In this document: positions 9,686-20,028 of the stretch, in pieces
How the letters are laid out: the number at the start of each line of letters is the position of its first letter
Numbering within the stretch: the first letter of the stretch is position 1
Assembly: GCF_028767185.1 (NCBI RefSeq)
Contig: NZ_JARACK010000006.1
Span: 124,001-188,000 of the forward strand
Direction: 5' to 3'
Length of the DNA: 64,000 bases
Source of the DNA: Mangrovimonas aestuarii
GTDB taxonomy: Bacteria; Bacteroidota; Bacteroidia; Flavobacteriales; Flavobacteriaceae
The notes under the pieces: generated by a model
Told to the model about the DNA's origin: nothing
The model's database searches: none
What the model saw: the letters and a program-made list of their open reading frames with translations, nothing else
Made by a program: the position numbers and the translations under genes

Positions 9686-9922
9686 ATGATAGAGTCTGAA
9701 TACACACGAATATATACAGGAAGTTTTATTGTAATGCGTCGCATATTGGATGACCTTGAAGAAAAAGGTATCAACGCCATAGTTAAAGACGACTCCGAAT
9801 CTGGAAGATTAGCAGGCTTCTTAGCTCCCATACCTGGACAACAAGAGCTTTATGTACACAACGACGAATTAGTCATTGCTATGGAAATTGTAAACACTGT
9901 TAAAGCTGAATTAGAGTTATAA
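9686..9922 (+). CDS. DUF2007 family protein
   Basis: 78 residues matching the DUF2007 pattern: an N-terminal strand and helix (VMRRILDDLEEKGINAIV), a variable loop, and the C-terminal part ending in QELYVHNDELVIAMEIV. The family is often labelled a putative signal-transducing protein but has no established biochemical role. Probably cytosolic. Monocistronic, with a hairpin terminator right after the stop. Confidence 0.8.
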   Translation: MIESEYTRIYTGSFIVMRRILDDLEEKGINAIVKDDSESGRLAGFLAPIPGQQELYVHNDELVIAMEIVNTVKAELEL

Positions 9923-9952
9923 AAAAAGTCCTGAAAAATCAGGACTTTTTGT
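9921..9952. terminator. Bidirectional terminator
   Basis: Arms GTCCTGA (9928-9934) and TCAGGAC (9939-9945), extended by an A run on the left and a T run on the right. It serves both the DUF2007 gene (+) and the ABC-F gene ending at 9954 (-). Confidence 0.85.
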
Positions 9953-9953
9953 T

Positions 9954-11654
<1,701 letters not shown>

Positions 11655-11692
11655 TTAACAGCGCATTAACAGCAGGTCTAATGCACAAGGCA

Positions 11693-11700
11693 TATTTTTG
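11693..11700 (+). promoter_or_regulatory. Candidate -7 element of the 472-residue lipoprotein gene
   Basis: TATTTTTG (TAnnTTTG) 40 bp before the ATG at 11741; no good -33 element was found. Confidence 0.4.
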
Positions 11701-11740
11701 TATTAGTGGTAATTGCGCCCGATAAACACCCACAAAACCT

Positions 11741-13159
11741 ATGAGAGCTTTCTTTCTATATACAATATTAGCATTTTGCTTAATAAACTGTAGGCATAAA
11801 ATACCTGAACCCCAAAGTGATTTCGCATATCTTGGAGGTGAGGTTATCAATGCTAACAGCAACTTTGTTGTTTTATACAAAGAACATACTGTTGTAGATA
11901 CTGTTCCGTTAACAAACAATCGCTTTATATATAAAATAAACCACCTTGAGTCAGGTCTTTATACATTTGCTCATGGCGGTGAAATCCAAATGGTACTTTT
12001 AGAACCTCAAGACAGTATTATGTTTCGCTTAAACACCTTGGATTTTGATGAATCTTTAGTTTTTACAGGTAAGGGAGCTAAAAAAAACAACTACCTAATC
12101 AATATGTTCCTTGAAAATGAAAAGGAGAATGAAAAGGTATTAAAGTACAGCCAATCAAAACCCAAAACCTTTGAAAAAAGCCTCGATTCCTTGAAAGAAA
12201 TTAAACTTAAACGTCTTGAGACTTTTAAAACAAAATTTGAAACAACCCCCTTATTTGATGAAATAGCTCAAGCTAATATTGACTATAATTACTACCTAAG
12301 TAAGGAAGTGTATCCTTTTGCATACTATGGCAGCAACGAATTGAAAAACCTTCAATCTCTACCCGAAGATTTTTACAGTTACAGAGAAAATATTGACTAT
12401 AACAACAATGTCCTTAGAGATTATTTCCCTTATTACTATTTTCTAAGATATCATTTTAACAACCTAGCACTACAAGAACATTTCAAGCATTCAAACGATA
12501 GTGTTTTTGACAGAAAATCGCTTGATTACAACTTAGATAAAATTAAGTTAATCGATAGTTTGGTTTCAAACGATTCCATCAAAAATGGACTATTAAAAGA
12601 TACAGCTATCAGGTTTTTAAATACAAATAAGAATGTTGATGAATATGACGCTCTAATAGACGCCTATTTAAAAAGCAGCACTAGCAAAACTCAAAAGAGA
12701 CAAGTCTCTAACTTAGCAAATTCTTTAAAACGCCTGAGAACTGGCAGCTCTTTACCTAATATTGAAATTACTGATTACAACAATCAAGATTTATCTATTC
12801 ATTCCATAATCGATAAGCCTACTGTGATTTACTTTTGGTCATATACCATTAAAGGACATTTTAAGGAAAGTCATTATAAGATAAAAAGCCTTAAAGCAAA
12901 ATATCCAGAAGTAGATTTTATAGCAATCAATATTAACAGTGGCGACCCAAAGTTCTGGAAAACATCCTTAAAGGAATTTAACTTCCCAGCAGAAAATGAA
13001 TATCAATTTAAATCGCCGCTTAGGGCTAAAGAAACCTTAGCTATTAACGCCATTAATAAGGTGATGATAGTAGATAAAAACAGTAAAATTGTTGATTGCA
13101 ATGCCAATATGTTCTCTCCTATGTTCGAGGAAGAAATTTTAGGACTCATCAGCAAATAA
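11741..13159 (+). CDS. Thioredoxin-fold lipoprotein lacking the CxxC motif
   Basis: 472 residues. Lipoprotein signal MRAFFLYTILAFCLINC (acceptor Cys 17). Residues about 25-115 form a beta domain like the DUF4369 domain that precedes thioredoxin domains in this phylum, 120-330 are mostly helical and highly charged, and the C-terminal 140 residues read like TlpA (SLPNIEITDYNNQDLSI, PTVIYFWSYTIKGHFKES, NAINKVMIVDKNSKIVDCNA). Where active TlpA has WCxxC this protein has W-S-Y-T-I-K, so it should not be a redox enzyme. It stands alone with its own terminator. The role is unknown; structural or ligand binding is a guess. Confidence 0.8.
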   Translation: MRAFFLYTILAFCLINCRHKIPEPQSDFAYLGGEVINANSNFVVLYKEHTVVDTVPLTNNRFIYKINHLESGLYTFAHGGEIQMVLLEPQDSIMFRLNTLDFDESLVFTGKGAKKNNYLINMFLENEKENEKVLKYSQSKPKTFEKSLDSLKEIKLKRLETFKTKFETTPLFDEIAQANIDYNYYLSKEVYPFAYYGSNELKNLQSLPEDFYSYRENIDYNNNVLRDYFPYYYFLRYHFNNLALQEHFKHSNDSVFDRKSLDYNLDKIKLIDSLVSNDSIKNGLLKDTAIRFLNTNKNVDEYDALIDAYLKSSTSKTQKRQVSNLANSLKRLRTGSSLPNIEITDYNNQDLSIHSIIDKPTVIYFWSYTIKGHFKESHYKIKSLKAKYPEVDFIAININSGDPKFWKTSLKEFNFPAENEYQFKSPLRAKETLAINAINKVMIVDKNSKIVDCNANMFSPMFEEEILGLISK

Positions 13160-13180
13160 ACCGATATAGGATATTTGCAT

Positions 13181-13212
13181 AAAAAAAACTCCAGTAGAAC
13201 TGGAGCTTTTTT
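13181..13212. terminator. Bidirectional terminator
   Basis: Arms CTCCAGT (13189-13195) and ACTGGAG (13199-13205), A run before and T run after. It separates the lipoprotein (+) from the convergent aldolase gene (-). Confidence 0.85.
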
Positions 13213-13231
13213 GGTTTATCAAGAGATAATA

Positions 13232-13885
13232 TTAATTTCCTTTCTTATAATCTTCCAAGAATTTAGCTAGCCCAATGTCTGTAAGTGGGTGTTTCAACAA
13301 ACCATCTATAGAGCTTAACGGTCCTGTCATTACATCGGCACCAATTTTAGCACAATCAATTACGTGCATAGTGTGACGTACAGAAGCCGCTAAAATTTGA
13401 GTTTGGAAAGCGTAGTTGTCATATATATGACGTATTTCAGAAATCAAGTTCAAGCCATCAGTTGAAATATCATCCAAACGACCGATAAAAGGAGACACAT
13501 AAGTTGCTCCTGCTTTAGCAGCTAAAAGCGCTTGACCTGCAGAAAAAACCAAAGTTACATTGGTTTTAATTCCTCTTTCAGAGAAATATTTACAAGCCTT
13601 AACTCCATCTTTGGTCATAGGAAGCTTAATTACAATCTGCTCGTGTAATTCAGCTAATTCCTCTCCTTCTTTTACCATCCCTTTAAAATCGGTAGAGATT
13701 ACCTCAGCACTTACATCACCGTCAACAATATTACAGATATCTACATAATGTTTTAAGATATTGTTTTTACCGGTAATTCCTTCCTTGGCCATTAACGACG
13801 GATTAGTTGTTACCCCATCTAAAACCCCTAGATCCTGAGCTTCTTTAATCTGGTCAAGATTAGCTGTATCAATAAAGAATTTCAT
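13232..13885 (-). CDS. Transaldolase-like / fructose-6-phosphate aldolase (FSA/TalC) family
   Basis: 217 residues, the short TalC/FSA class rather than the 310-residue TalB. Visible marks: [26 protein letters not shown], the Schiff-base lysine in [37 protein letters not shown], and a C-terminal helix [13 protein letters not shown]. In most organisms this subfamily serves as the transaldolase of the pentose phosphate pathway; a few members cleave fructose-6-phosphate, and sequence alone does not decide. Monocistronic. Confidence 0.9.
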   Translation of the reverse strand: MKFFIDTANLDQIKEAQDLGVLDGVTTNPSLMAKEGITGKNNILKHYVDICNIVDGDVSAEVISTDFKGMVKEGEELAELHEQIVIKLPMTKDGVKACKYFSERGIKTNVTLVFSAGQALLAAKAGATYVSPFIGRLDDISTDGLNLISEIRHIYDNYAFQTQILAASVRHTMHVIDCAKIGADVMTGPLSSIDGLLKHPLTDIGLAKFLEDYKKGN

Positions 13886-13929
13886 ATTTAATATGCTTTA
13901 TAGTTGTGTTTTACATTTGCGCTGCGAAG

Positions 13930-14733
13930 TTACAACTTATAATGATTAAGCAGTAACTTTTCATAAACTTTGTCAGGCAATATGCGCTTAAGGACAATAG
14001 AGAATTTCTGCATGAACTCCCCTACTTTATAATGAACTTTTGGTTTATCGGTATTGATAATTTTATATACGGCTTTAGCCATTAATAAAGGATCTTTCCC
14101 AGTATCCACATGCTCATCCATCAACTTTAAGGTATTTCCGTATGGACCTTCATATGGTGACCCCGAATTAACTGGAGCATGAAAACGCCCCGAAGCAATA
14201 TTGGTGGCAAAATCTCCAGGTGCTACGTTGGTCATATGAACATTGAAATCCTTCAATTCCATTCTGAATGCTTCAGTAAGTAACTCGAGTGCACCTTTAC
14301 TGGCACTGTAAATCCCTCTGTAAGGCAAGCCCATGTAACCCGCTATAGATGTCACATTAATAATCAACCCTGATTTTTGTTTACGCATTTGTGGCAGAAC
14401 AGCCTTGATGACGTTAATAGGTCCAAAAAAATTGGTTTCGAAATTGTTTTTAATTTCCTCATCAGGAATTTCCTCAATAGGACCAGTAATTCCAACACCA
14501 GCATTATTGATAAGTACATCCAAACGGCCCTCTGCTGTGATAACCTGCTCTACTGCAGATTTGATAGTTTCTGTATTTCTAACATCCAAGGCAACAATAG
14601 GAAACTTGCTCATTTTATAGTTTTCTGGAGAACGGCTCGTACCATAAACAGTCATTCCCTGTGAAGAAAGATATTCTCCAATACTTTTTCCTATTCCAGA
14701 AGAACCTCCAGTAATCAATACCACTTTAGACAT
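13930..14733 (-). CDS. Short-chain dehydrogenase/reductase
   Basis: 267 residues. Classical SDR: cofactor motif TGGSSGIG (8-15), NNAGVG, catalytic Ser in NVTSIAGYMG and the YSASK Tyr-Lys pair. A GTSRSPE segment after the second strand favours NADP(H). The C-terminal extension (FMQKFSIVLKRILPDKVYEKLL) is basic and amphipathic, suggesting membrane association as in retinol-dehydrogenase-like or sterol-type SDRs. The substrate is not predictable. A possible -7 element (TATTTTTG on the minus strand) lies at 14763-14770. Confidence 0.9.
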   Translation of the reverse strand: MSKVVLITGGSSGIGKSIGEYLSSQGMTVYGTSRSPENYKMSKFPIVALDVRNTETIKSAVEQVITAEGRLDVLINNAGVGITGPIEEIPDEEIKNNFETNFFGPINVIKAVLPQMRKQKSGLIINVTSIAGYMGLPYRGIYSASKGALELLTEAFRMELKDFNVHMTNVAPGDFATNIASGRFHAPVNSGSPYEGPYGNTLKLMDEHVDTGKDPLLMAKAVYKIINTDKPKVHYKVGEFMQKFSIVLKRILPDKVYEKLLLNHYKL

Positions 14734-14839
14734 AAACTTTTTGGGTTTAGGGTTAGAAGCGTCAAAAATACAAATAAATGACTCCTGAAAAATGAATATT
14801 TGGAAGAGTTTGAGAAGGTAACTTTAGCGCATAAAAAAA

Positions 14840-14933
14840 GGCAAGCTACCTACATCACACCGCTACGACCACTTACCTTTGCTGCGTTCCCGCCCTGGAG
14901 GATTCAGCAGGAGCTGGTTGTGTAGGACTTGCC
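14840..14933 (-). ncRNA. ffs: Small SRP RNA (4.5S-like)
   Basis: On the minus strand the 94-nt sequence begins GGCAAGTCC and ends GGTAGCTTGCC, so the ends pair, and the apical domain has the conserved GGCGGGAACGCAGCAA-type segment that binds Ffh (the Bacteroidota version of the GGAAGCAGC loop). A run of seven T follows immediately (14833-14839 on the plus strand). The RNA assembles with Ffh to target membrane proteins. End positions are inferred from pairing and from the promoter. Confidence 0.9.
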
Positions 14934-14938
14934 GGGTG

Positions 14939-14968
14939 CAAATATACGACCTTTTAATTTCTTTGCAA
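14939..14968 (-). promoter_or_regulatory. Promoter of the SRP RNA
   Basis: Minus strand: -33 TTG (14966-14968), 19-nt spacer, -7 TATATTTG (14939-14946). The box ends 5 bp from the inferred RNA 5' end. Very close to the Bacteroidota consensus. Confidence 0.8.
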
Positions 14969-15023
14969 TGATTTTCTAAACTGATTTTTAATAAATATCT
15001 TGCCTCAAATAAAAAAACAACCC

Positions 15024-16061
15024 ATGAAAACCATCAATCGTCTTAGTATCATATTATTATCAGCTATAACTTTTTCTTGCGGGAACTCAACCGAGAACAA
15101 AAAAAACGATTTTTCAATTGCTACTAACGCCCAAGGGAACAGTTTAACCATTGATGAAACTTTAAAAGTATCTCTTAACAACCCAAAAAAACACGAAATA
15201 TCATCGGTAACCTATACTTTGGATGGTAAAACTATCTCAGAAAACACACCCCTTTCAAATTTTAAATTAGGAAAACACAAAATTGAGGCAATTGTCAAAT
15301 TTGATGGCGAAACACAAACCATCACCCACCCTCTTCTTATTTTAAACACTAAAGCACCTAAAGTGCTAACTTTTGAAACGCGTAATATCTATCCGCACGA
15401 CATTACTTCGTATACTCAAGGATTGGAATTTCACAACGACACCCTATATGAAAGCACTGGGCAATACGGTAGTTCTAAATTGAGAAAAGTTAACCACTTG
15501 ACTGGTGATGTATACCAAAACATAGATCTTGAAAACATTTATTTCGGTGAGGGTCTTACTGTTTTAAATAATAAACTATATCAGTTAACATGGCAAAGAG
15601 GTCGGGGTTTTGTATACAATCCTACCACTTTGAAAAAAGAAAGCACTTTCAACTATGGTAACAGTAAAGAAGGTTGGGGATTGTGTAATGACGGAAAGGT
15701 AATCTATAAAAGTGATGGTACCGAGAAAATCTGGATTTTAGATCCAGAAACCCTTGCCGAGAAAAGTTACATTCAAGTGTACACCAATAAAGGAAAGATT
15801 GGTCGTATTAACGAAATGGAATGGATAGACGGAAAAATTTATGCCAATATTTACCAGCGCGATGGTGTAGCTGTCATCAACCCTAAAAACGGCGCAGTAG
15901 AAGCTGTAATTGATTTCAGTCCTTTGAAAAAAGAGATTACTCAGCACCCAAAATTGGACGTGCTTAATGGTATGGCCTTTAATCACAATACTAACACCCT
16001 ATTTGTAACTGGAAAACTTTGGGACAAACTGTTTGAAGTAGTGGTAACCGAAAAACAATAG
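15024..16061 (+). CDS. Glutaminyl-peptide cyclotransferase, lipoprotein
   Basis: The frame opens at 15000, but the ATG at 15024 gives a proper lipoprotein signal (MKTINRLSIILLSAITFSC, acceptor Cys 19), 345 residues. The C-terminal 240 residues match the beta-propeller glutamine cyclotransferase family: YTQGLEF, YESTGQYGSSKLRKV, FGEGLTVL, QLTWQRGRGFVY, GWGLC, DGTEKI, INEMEWIDGKIYANIYQ and LNGMAFN. The enzyme converts N-terminal glutamine to pyroglutamate, here in the periplasm. An extra N-terminal Ig-like stretch (about 25-115) precedes the propeller. Followed at 20 bp by a thioesterase gene, so probably co-transcribed. Confidence 0.92.
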   Translation: MKTINRLSIILLSAITFSCGNSTENKKNDFSIATNAQGNSLTIDETLKVSLNNPKKHEISSVTYTLDGKTISENTPLSNFKLGKHKIEAIVKFDGETQTITHPLLILNTKAPKVLTFETRNIYPHDITSYTQGLEFHNDTLYESTGQYGSSKLRKVNHLTGDVYQNIDLENIYFGEGLTVLNNKLYQLTWQRGRGFVYNPTTLKKESTFNYGNSKEGWGLCNDGKVIYKSDGTEKIWILDPETLAEKSYIQVYTNKGKIGRINEMEWIDGKIYANIYQRDGVAVINPKNGAVEAVIDFSPLKKEITQHPKLDVLNGMAFNHNTNTLFVTGKLWDKLFEVVVTEKQ

Positions 16062-16081
16062 ATAAAATCCAGACATCTACC

Positions 16082-16474
16082 ATGGCAAAAGTTTACGAAA
16101 CAATTATTGAAGTAACCGAAGAACACCTTGACCAACAAAACCACGTAAACAACGTAGTATACGTGCAATGGGTTCAAGATATTGCTTGGGCGCATTGGGA
16201 TAAAACAGCAACCAAAGCCATGACAGATGCCTACTATTGGGTGATGATAAATCACTTTATAGAGTATAAAAAGGAAGCTAAACTTGGCGACAGCATTAAG
16301 GTGAAAACCTATATAGTTCGTTCCGAAGGCGTTCGCTGTGTAAGAGCAGTTGAGATAAGCAATGCCGATTCAGATGTTCTTTTGGCTAAATCGGAAACCC
16401 AGTGGTGTTTAATAAGCCGCAATAATAACCGACCTGCTCGAATACCGGAAGACATACAAGAGCTCTTCCTTTAG
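16082..16474 (+). CDS. Acyl-CoA thioesterase, 4HBT hotdog fold
   Basis: 130 residues. Hotdog thioesterase of the YbgC/4-hydroxybenzoyl-CoA type: HVNNVVYVQWVQDIAWAH carries the usual D/N and the following helix (Asn replaces the classic catalytic Asp, as in many members), then RSEGVRCVRAVEI and ETQWCLIS. It hydrolyses acyl-CoA esters in the cytosol; the chain length is unknown. Lies 20 bp after the cyclotransferase and about 50 bp before the beta-helix lipoprotein. Confidence 0.88.
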   Translation: MAKVYETIIEVTEEHLDQQNHVNNVVYVQWVQDIAWAHWDKTATKAMTDAYYWVMINHFIEYKKEAKLGDSIKVKTYIVRSEGVRCVRAVEISNADSDVLLAKSETQWCLISRNNNRPARIPEDIQELFL

Positions 16475-16525
16475 CCTAAGCCACTTTATCAAAAAAGTTT
16501 ACTTTTACAGAAATTGAAACATCAG

Positions 16526-18121
16526 ATGAAACGTACCTTATATTTTATATTCACAATTGGCTTTATCCTGTTATGGAGTTCTTGCCGCAAGGATTTTGAA
16601 TTCACTCCAAACACTGGACAATTGGAATTTTCTAAGGATACAGTTTATCTCGACACGGTGTTTACTAATATTGGATCCAGCACCTATAATTTAAAAGTTT
16701 ACAACCGCAGCAATGAAGACATTGTTATCCCTACTGTTAAGTTGAGCTCGGGAGCAAACTCATTTTATCGGATGACTATCGACGGGATGACAGGTCAGGA
16801 CAATGCTGTCGGCAAGGTATTTGAAAATGTTGAATTATTGGCCAAAGACAGCATGTTCATCTTTATTGAAACCACTGCTGATATTGAGGCTTTGGCTGCA
16901 TCTCAAACCCAATATCTTTATACCGAAGCCATTGAATTTGATAGCGGTGACGATCTTCAAAAGGTAGAATTGGTTACTTTGGTCAAAGATGCCATTTTTA
17001 TCTACCCTCAACGCAGTACCAACCCAGAAACAGGAGAAACCATAATTGAGACTCTGAACTTCGATGTTGATGGAGATGGTATAGATGATGAAACAGAAAT
17101 CCAAGGACGTTTTTTGGCAGATAACGAATTAACGTTCACTAACGAAAAACCATATGTAATTTATGGCTATGCAGGGGTTGACACAGGTAAAACCTTAACT
17201 GTTGAAGCAGGCGCAAGGGTACATTTTCATGCCAACTCCGGTTTATTGGTTACTAGCGGAGCTTCTCTACAAGTAAATGGAACACTTAGCAATAGCCCTG
17301 GGCTTTTGGAAGGCGAAGTTATTTTTGAAGGAGACAGATTGGAACCAGATTTCGAGGATGTTCCTGGTCAATGGGGAACCATTTGGTTGTTTAACAATAG
17401 TCAAAATAATAGCTTTGACCACGCTACAATAAAAAATGCCACTATAGGTATTCTAAGCGAAGGTAATCCAGATGCACCAACAGATAAACTCATATTAAAA
17501 AACACTCAAATTTACAACTCCAGTAATTTTGGGGTTTTAGGAAGAAACACCTCTATTAAAGGTGAAAATATTGTGATTAATAATTCTGGTCAAGTATCTT
17601 TTGCCGGTACATTTGGAGGAAAATATAATATGACACATTGCACCTTGGCAAACTACTGGAACAATAGTTTTAGACAATACCCATCTGTGCTAATAAACAA
17701 CTTTGTTATTGATTCTGAAAACACAGCCTATATAGCCGACCTTGTCGAAGCCAACTTCAATAACTGTATCATTTATGGAAATGACAACCCTGAATTCCTT
17801 GTTGACGAACTGGAAGACGAAGCAGTTGTGTTCAACTTTAAATTCACCAATTGTTTACTCCGTTTTCAAGACAACAGTAATTTTTATAGTGGTGACAACT
17901 ACGATTTTGACAATCCTGAACTTTACGAGAACATTATCTTCAATCAAAATCCAGATTTTAAGGATCCATTCAATAATGAAATGATTATCGGTGAGGAGTC
18001 AGCTGGGATTAACCAAGCCAATCAAGATTTTTCGAACCAAGTGCCTAACGACATTCTTAATGTAAATAGAACTTCAACACCTGACATAGGCGCTTACCAG
18101 CATACGGTTTTTGAAGAGTAA
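16526..18121 (+). CDS. Large lipoprotein with parallel beta-helix region
   Basis: Start chosen at 16526, which gives lipoprotein signal MKRTLYFIFTIGFILLWSSC (acceptor Cys 20) and 531 residues. After a strand-rich N-terminal domain (LEFSKDTVYLDTVFTNIGSSTYNLKVYN, residues 30-60, an Ig-like fold) there is a DVDGDGIDD calcium-binding-like turn near 180. A right-handed beta-helix-like region then runs to about 490, with many N-x-S/T turns and short hydrophobic rungs. It ends with DILNVNRTSTPDIGAYQH, seen at the C-terminus of many beta-helix surface proteins of this phylum. No catalytic residues are recognisable. Probably outer-membrane anchored; function unknown. Confidence 0.75.
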   Translation: MKRTLYFIFTIGFILLWSSCRKDFEFTPNTGQLEFSKDTVYLDTVFTNIGSSTYNLKVYNRSNEDIVIPTVKLSSGANSFYRMTIDGMTGQDNAVGKVFENVELLAKDSMFIFIETTADIEALAASQTQYLYTEAIEFDSGDDLQKVELVTLVKDAIFIYPQRSTNPETGETIIETLNFDVDGDGIDDETEIQGRFLADNELTFTNEKPYVIYGYAGVDTGKTLTVEAGARVHFHANSGLLVTSGASLQVNGTLSNSPGLLEGEVIFEGDRLEPDFEDVPGQWGTIWLFNNSQNNSFDHATIKNATIGILSEGNPDAPTDKLILKNTQIYNSSNFGVLGRNTSIKGENIVINNSGQVSFAGTFGGKYNMTHCTLANYWNNSFRQYPSVLINNFVIDSENTAYIADLVEANFNNCIIYGNDNPEFLVDELEDEAVVFNFKFTNCLLRFQDNSNFYSGDNYDFDNPELYENIIFNQNPDFKDPFNNEMIIGEESAGINQANQDFSNQVPNDILNVNRTSTPDIGAYQHTVFEE

Positions 18122-18212
18122 CTTTTGTTGCCCTGTCCTGAAAACAAATTAATTCTTGGGTTTTCAACTATTGCGAGCAATACATAGTCAATAGTATTGA
18201 GCTTTACAGTTA

Positions 18213-18236
18213 TTAATTCTTAACTTTAAGAATTAA
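18213..18236. promoter_or_regulatory. Perfect 11-bp inverted repeat before a start codon
   Basis: Arms TTAATTCTTAA (18213-18223) and TTAAGAATTAA (18226-18236) with a 2-bp centre, ending 3 bp before the ATG at 18240. It may be an operator or an RNA hairpin that hides the start codon. There is no T run. Confidence 0.5.
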
Positions 18237-18239
18237 ATC

Positions 18240-18806
18240 ATGCTCCTGATGAGCAAAACAGACCTTTACTTTATTTCAATTCTTCCTCCTAAGGATATTC
18301 ACCAAAAGGTTAAGGAGATAAAAGAATCCTTAAAGGAGCGTTTTGGAGTTAGACGAGCCTTAAATGCTCCTGCACATATTACATTACAAATGCCCTTTAA
18401 ACGGTCGGAGACTGAAATAAAACAGACTATCGAAACCCTAACCGATTTCGCACTGAAACAAGAATCATTTAAAATTGCGTTGGATGGATTTGGTCATTTT
18501 TCTTCAAACGTGATATACATTAAAATTAGAGATCACGAGAAGCTTAACAATTTGCAGCTAAACCTAAAAACACTTTTGCTTGACAAACTTAAATTCAAAA
18601 ACACCGAAATCAATCATAAGTTTCATCCTCACTTAACAATTGCTACACGAGACCTCAGTAAAACACTCTACAAAACCATATGGACAGAATTTGAAAATAA
18701 ACCGTTCAATACTGAATTCACTGCCAATGCCATTTTTCTATTGAAACACAATGGGAGATATTGGGACATTCATAAAAAAATTGATTTTTTAATAAACAAC
18801 CCTTAA
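18240..18806 (+). CDS. 2H phosphoesterase family protein (2'-5' RNA ligase-like)
   Basis: 188 residues (185 if the ATG at 18249 is used). Two H-x-T motifs, AHITLQM near 40 and HPHLTIA near 125, are the paired catalytic histidines of the 2H/LigT superfamily. Members hydrolyse or form 2',5'- or cyclic phosphodiester bonds in RNA or nucleotides. Length and the SILPPKDIHQKV start fit the bacterial LigT-like group. Followed 23 bp later by a GNAT gene, probably the same transcript. Confidence 0.85.
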   Translation: MLLMSKTDLYFISILPPKDIHQKVKEIKESLKERFGVRRALNAPAHITLQMPFKRSETEIKQTIETLTDFALKQESFKIALDGFGHFSSNVIYIKIRDHEKLNNLQLNLKTLLLDKLKFKNTEINHKFHPHLTIATRDLSKTLYKTIWTEFENKPFNTEFTANAIFLLKHNGRYWDIHKKIDFLINNP

Positions 18807-18856
18807 AAAACTCATTTAAAATTTTATTTTTGGTTGCCCAACCAAACAACCTACTT

Positions 18857-19387
18857 ATGAATGTTTCAATCAGAAAAGAAAAGTTGACCGACTTTAAAGC
18901 CGTTAACGCACTGATAAAAAAAGCATTTGAAAACGATCCTCACAGCGAACACAATGAGCATCTTATTGTGAAACGTTTAAGGCTTACCAAAACCTTCATA
19001 CCCGACTTTTCGATTGTAGCAGAATACGAAGGTAAGCCCGTAGGTTATATCCTTTTGACTCAGATTATCATTAAAGGAAAGAAAAAGAAAACGACAAGTT
19101 TGGCTTTGGCTCCTGTTGCCGTTTCACCGGAATTTCAAAACAAAGGCATAGGCACTCAACTTATAAACTATGCTCACAGCAAAGCAAAAGAACAAGGCTT
19201 CGAATCGATTGTTGTAATCGGACATGAAAATTATTATCCAAAGTTTGGATATTTAAAAGCGAGTAGCTTTGGCATAAACTTCCCCTTTGAGGCTCCTGAT
19301 GAAAACTGTATGGCCATTGAACTCACTCCTGACTCCCTTAAAAGTGCAGCTGGTTTGGTAGAATATCCTAAGGCTTTTTTAGGGTAA
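18857..19387 (+). CDS. GNAT family N-acetyltransferase
   Basis: Start at 18857 (MNVSIRKEKLTDF) gives 176 residues; the frame is open from 18830 but the extra residues do not fit the family. The acetyl-CoA site is visible as PVAVSPEFQNKGIGTQLI, and the following VVIGHENYYPKFGY is typical of the YhbS-like subgroup. Cytosolic; the acceptor substrate is unknown. Confidence 0.9.
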   Translation: MNVSIRKEKLTDFKAVNALIKKAFENDPHSEHNEHLIVKRLRLTKTFIPDFSIVAEYEGKPVGYILLTQIIIKGKKKKTTSLALAPVAVSPEFQNKGIGTQLINYAHSKAKEQGFESIVVIGHENYYPKFGYLKASSFGINFPFEAPDENCMAIELTPDSLKSAAGLVEYPKAFLG

Positions 19388-19522
19388 CAATTCAATTAAG
19401 TTTACACTCACCTATAAAATCGACATAAAGACGCTATCACTCGCTCTTTATGAAAACTTCACATAAACACCATAAACAAAACACAAACTCAACAAATATT
19501 TAACACTAATTTTTCATTATTT

Positions 19523-19565
19523 TATTATGCGTGCATAATATTTTTAATTATATTTGGTAGACCAA
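19523..19565 (+). promoter_or_regulatory. marR-fad operon promoter with two palindromes
   Basis: The -7 element TATATTTG is at 19549-19556; the expected start site is near 19562, 13 bp before the ATG. A perfect palindrome TATTATGC-GT-GCATAATA (19523-19540, 8-bp arms) covers the place of the -33 element, and a second, TTGGT-AG-ACCAA (19554-19565), covers the end of the -7 box and the start site. This is the layout expected of an autorepressing MarR-type regulator; that MarR binds here is inference. Confidence 0.65.
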
Positions 19566-19574
19566 TAATTTACC

Positions 19575-20024
19575 ATGAAAGACAAAACAATTGATTACGT
19601 GCTAAGAACCACTTGGTTAGCAGTAAACAAGATGTATAATGAAGAAGCAGCTAAATTCGACAGTACTATGGCAACGGGTTTTGCGCTTTTGAGTATAGAC
19701 CCAGAAAAAGGAACGCCATCTACCGCTTTGGGACCTAGGATGGGGATGGAAGCCACTAGCCTTTCACGTACCTTAAAATCTATGGAAGCAAAAGGTCTTA
19801 TTGAACGCCGCCCCAACCCAAATGATGGACGTGGTGTGCTGATTTACCTAACCGATTTTGGCAAGGAAAAGCGCCAATATTCAAAAGACAGGGTTCTTAC
19901 CTTTAACGAAACCGTGAAAAGACACGTAACTCCTGGGCAACTGGAGAATTTCTATGAAGTAGCAGAAACCATTAACGAATTAATATCGACCAAAAAAATT
20001 TACAATAAAAACGAATCCTATTAA
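19575..20024 (+). CDS. MarR family transcriptional regulator
   Basis: 149 residues, winged-helix MarR fold: helix-turn-helix PSTALGPRMGMEATSLSRTLKSMEAKGLIERR, wing PNPNDGRGVLIYLT. First gene of the beta-oxidation operon, 4 bp before fadN, so it most likely senses an acyl-CoA or fatty acid and controls the downstream genes and itself. The ligand is not known. Confidence 0.92.
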   Translation: MKDKTIDYVLRTTWLAVNKMYNEEAAKFDSTMATGFALLSIDPEKGTPSTALGPRMGMEATSLSRTLKSMEAKGLIERRPNPNDGRGVLIYLTDFGKEKRQYSKDRVLTFNETVKRHVTPGQLENFYEVAETINELISTKKIYNKNESY

Positions 20025-20028
20025 TACA

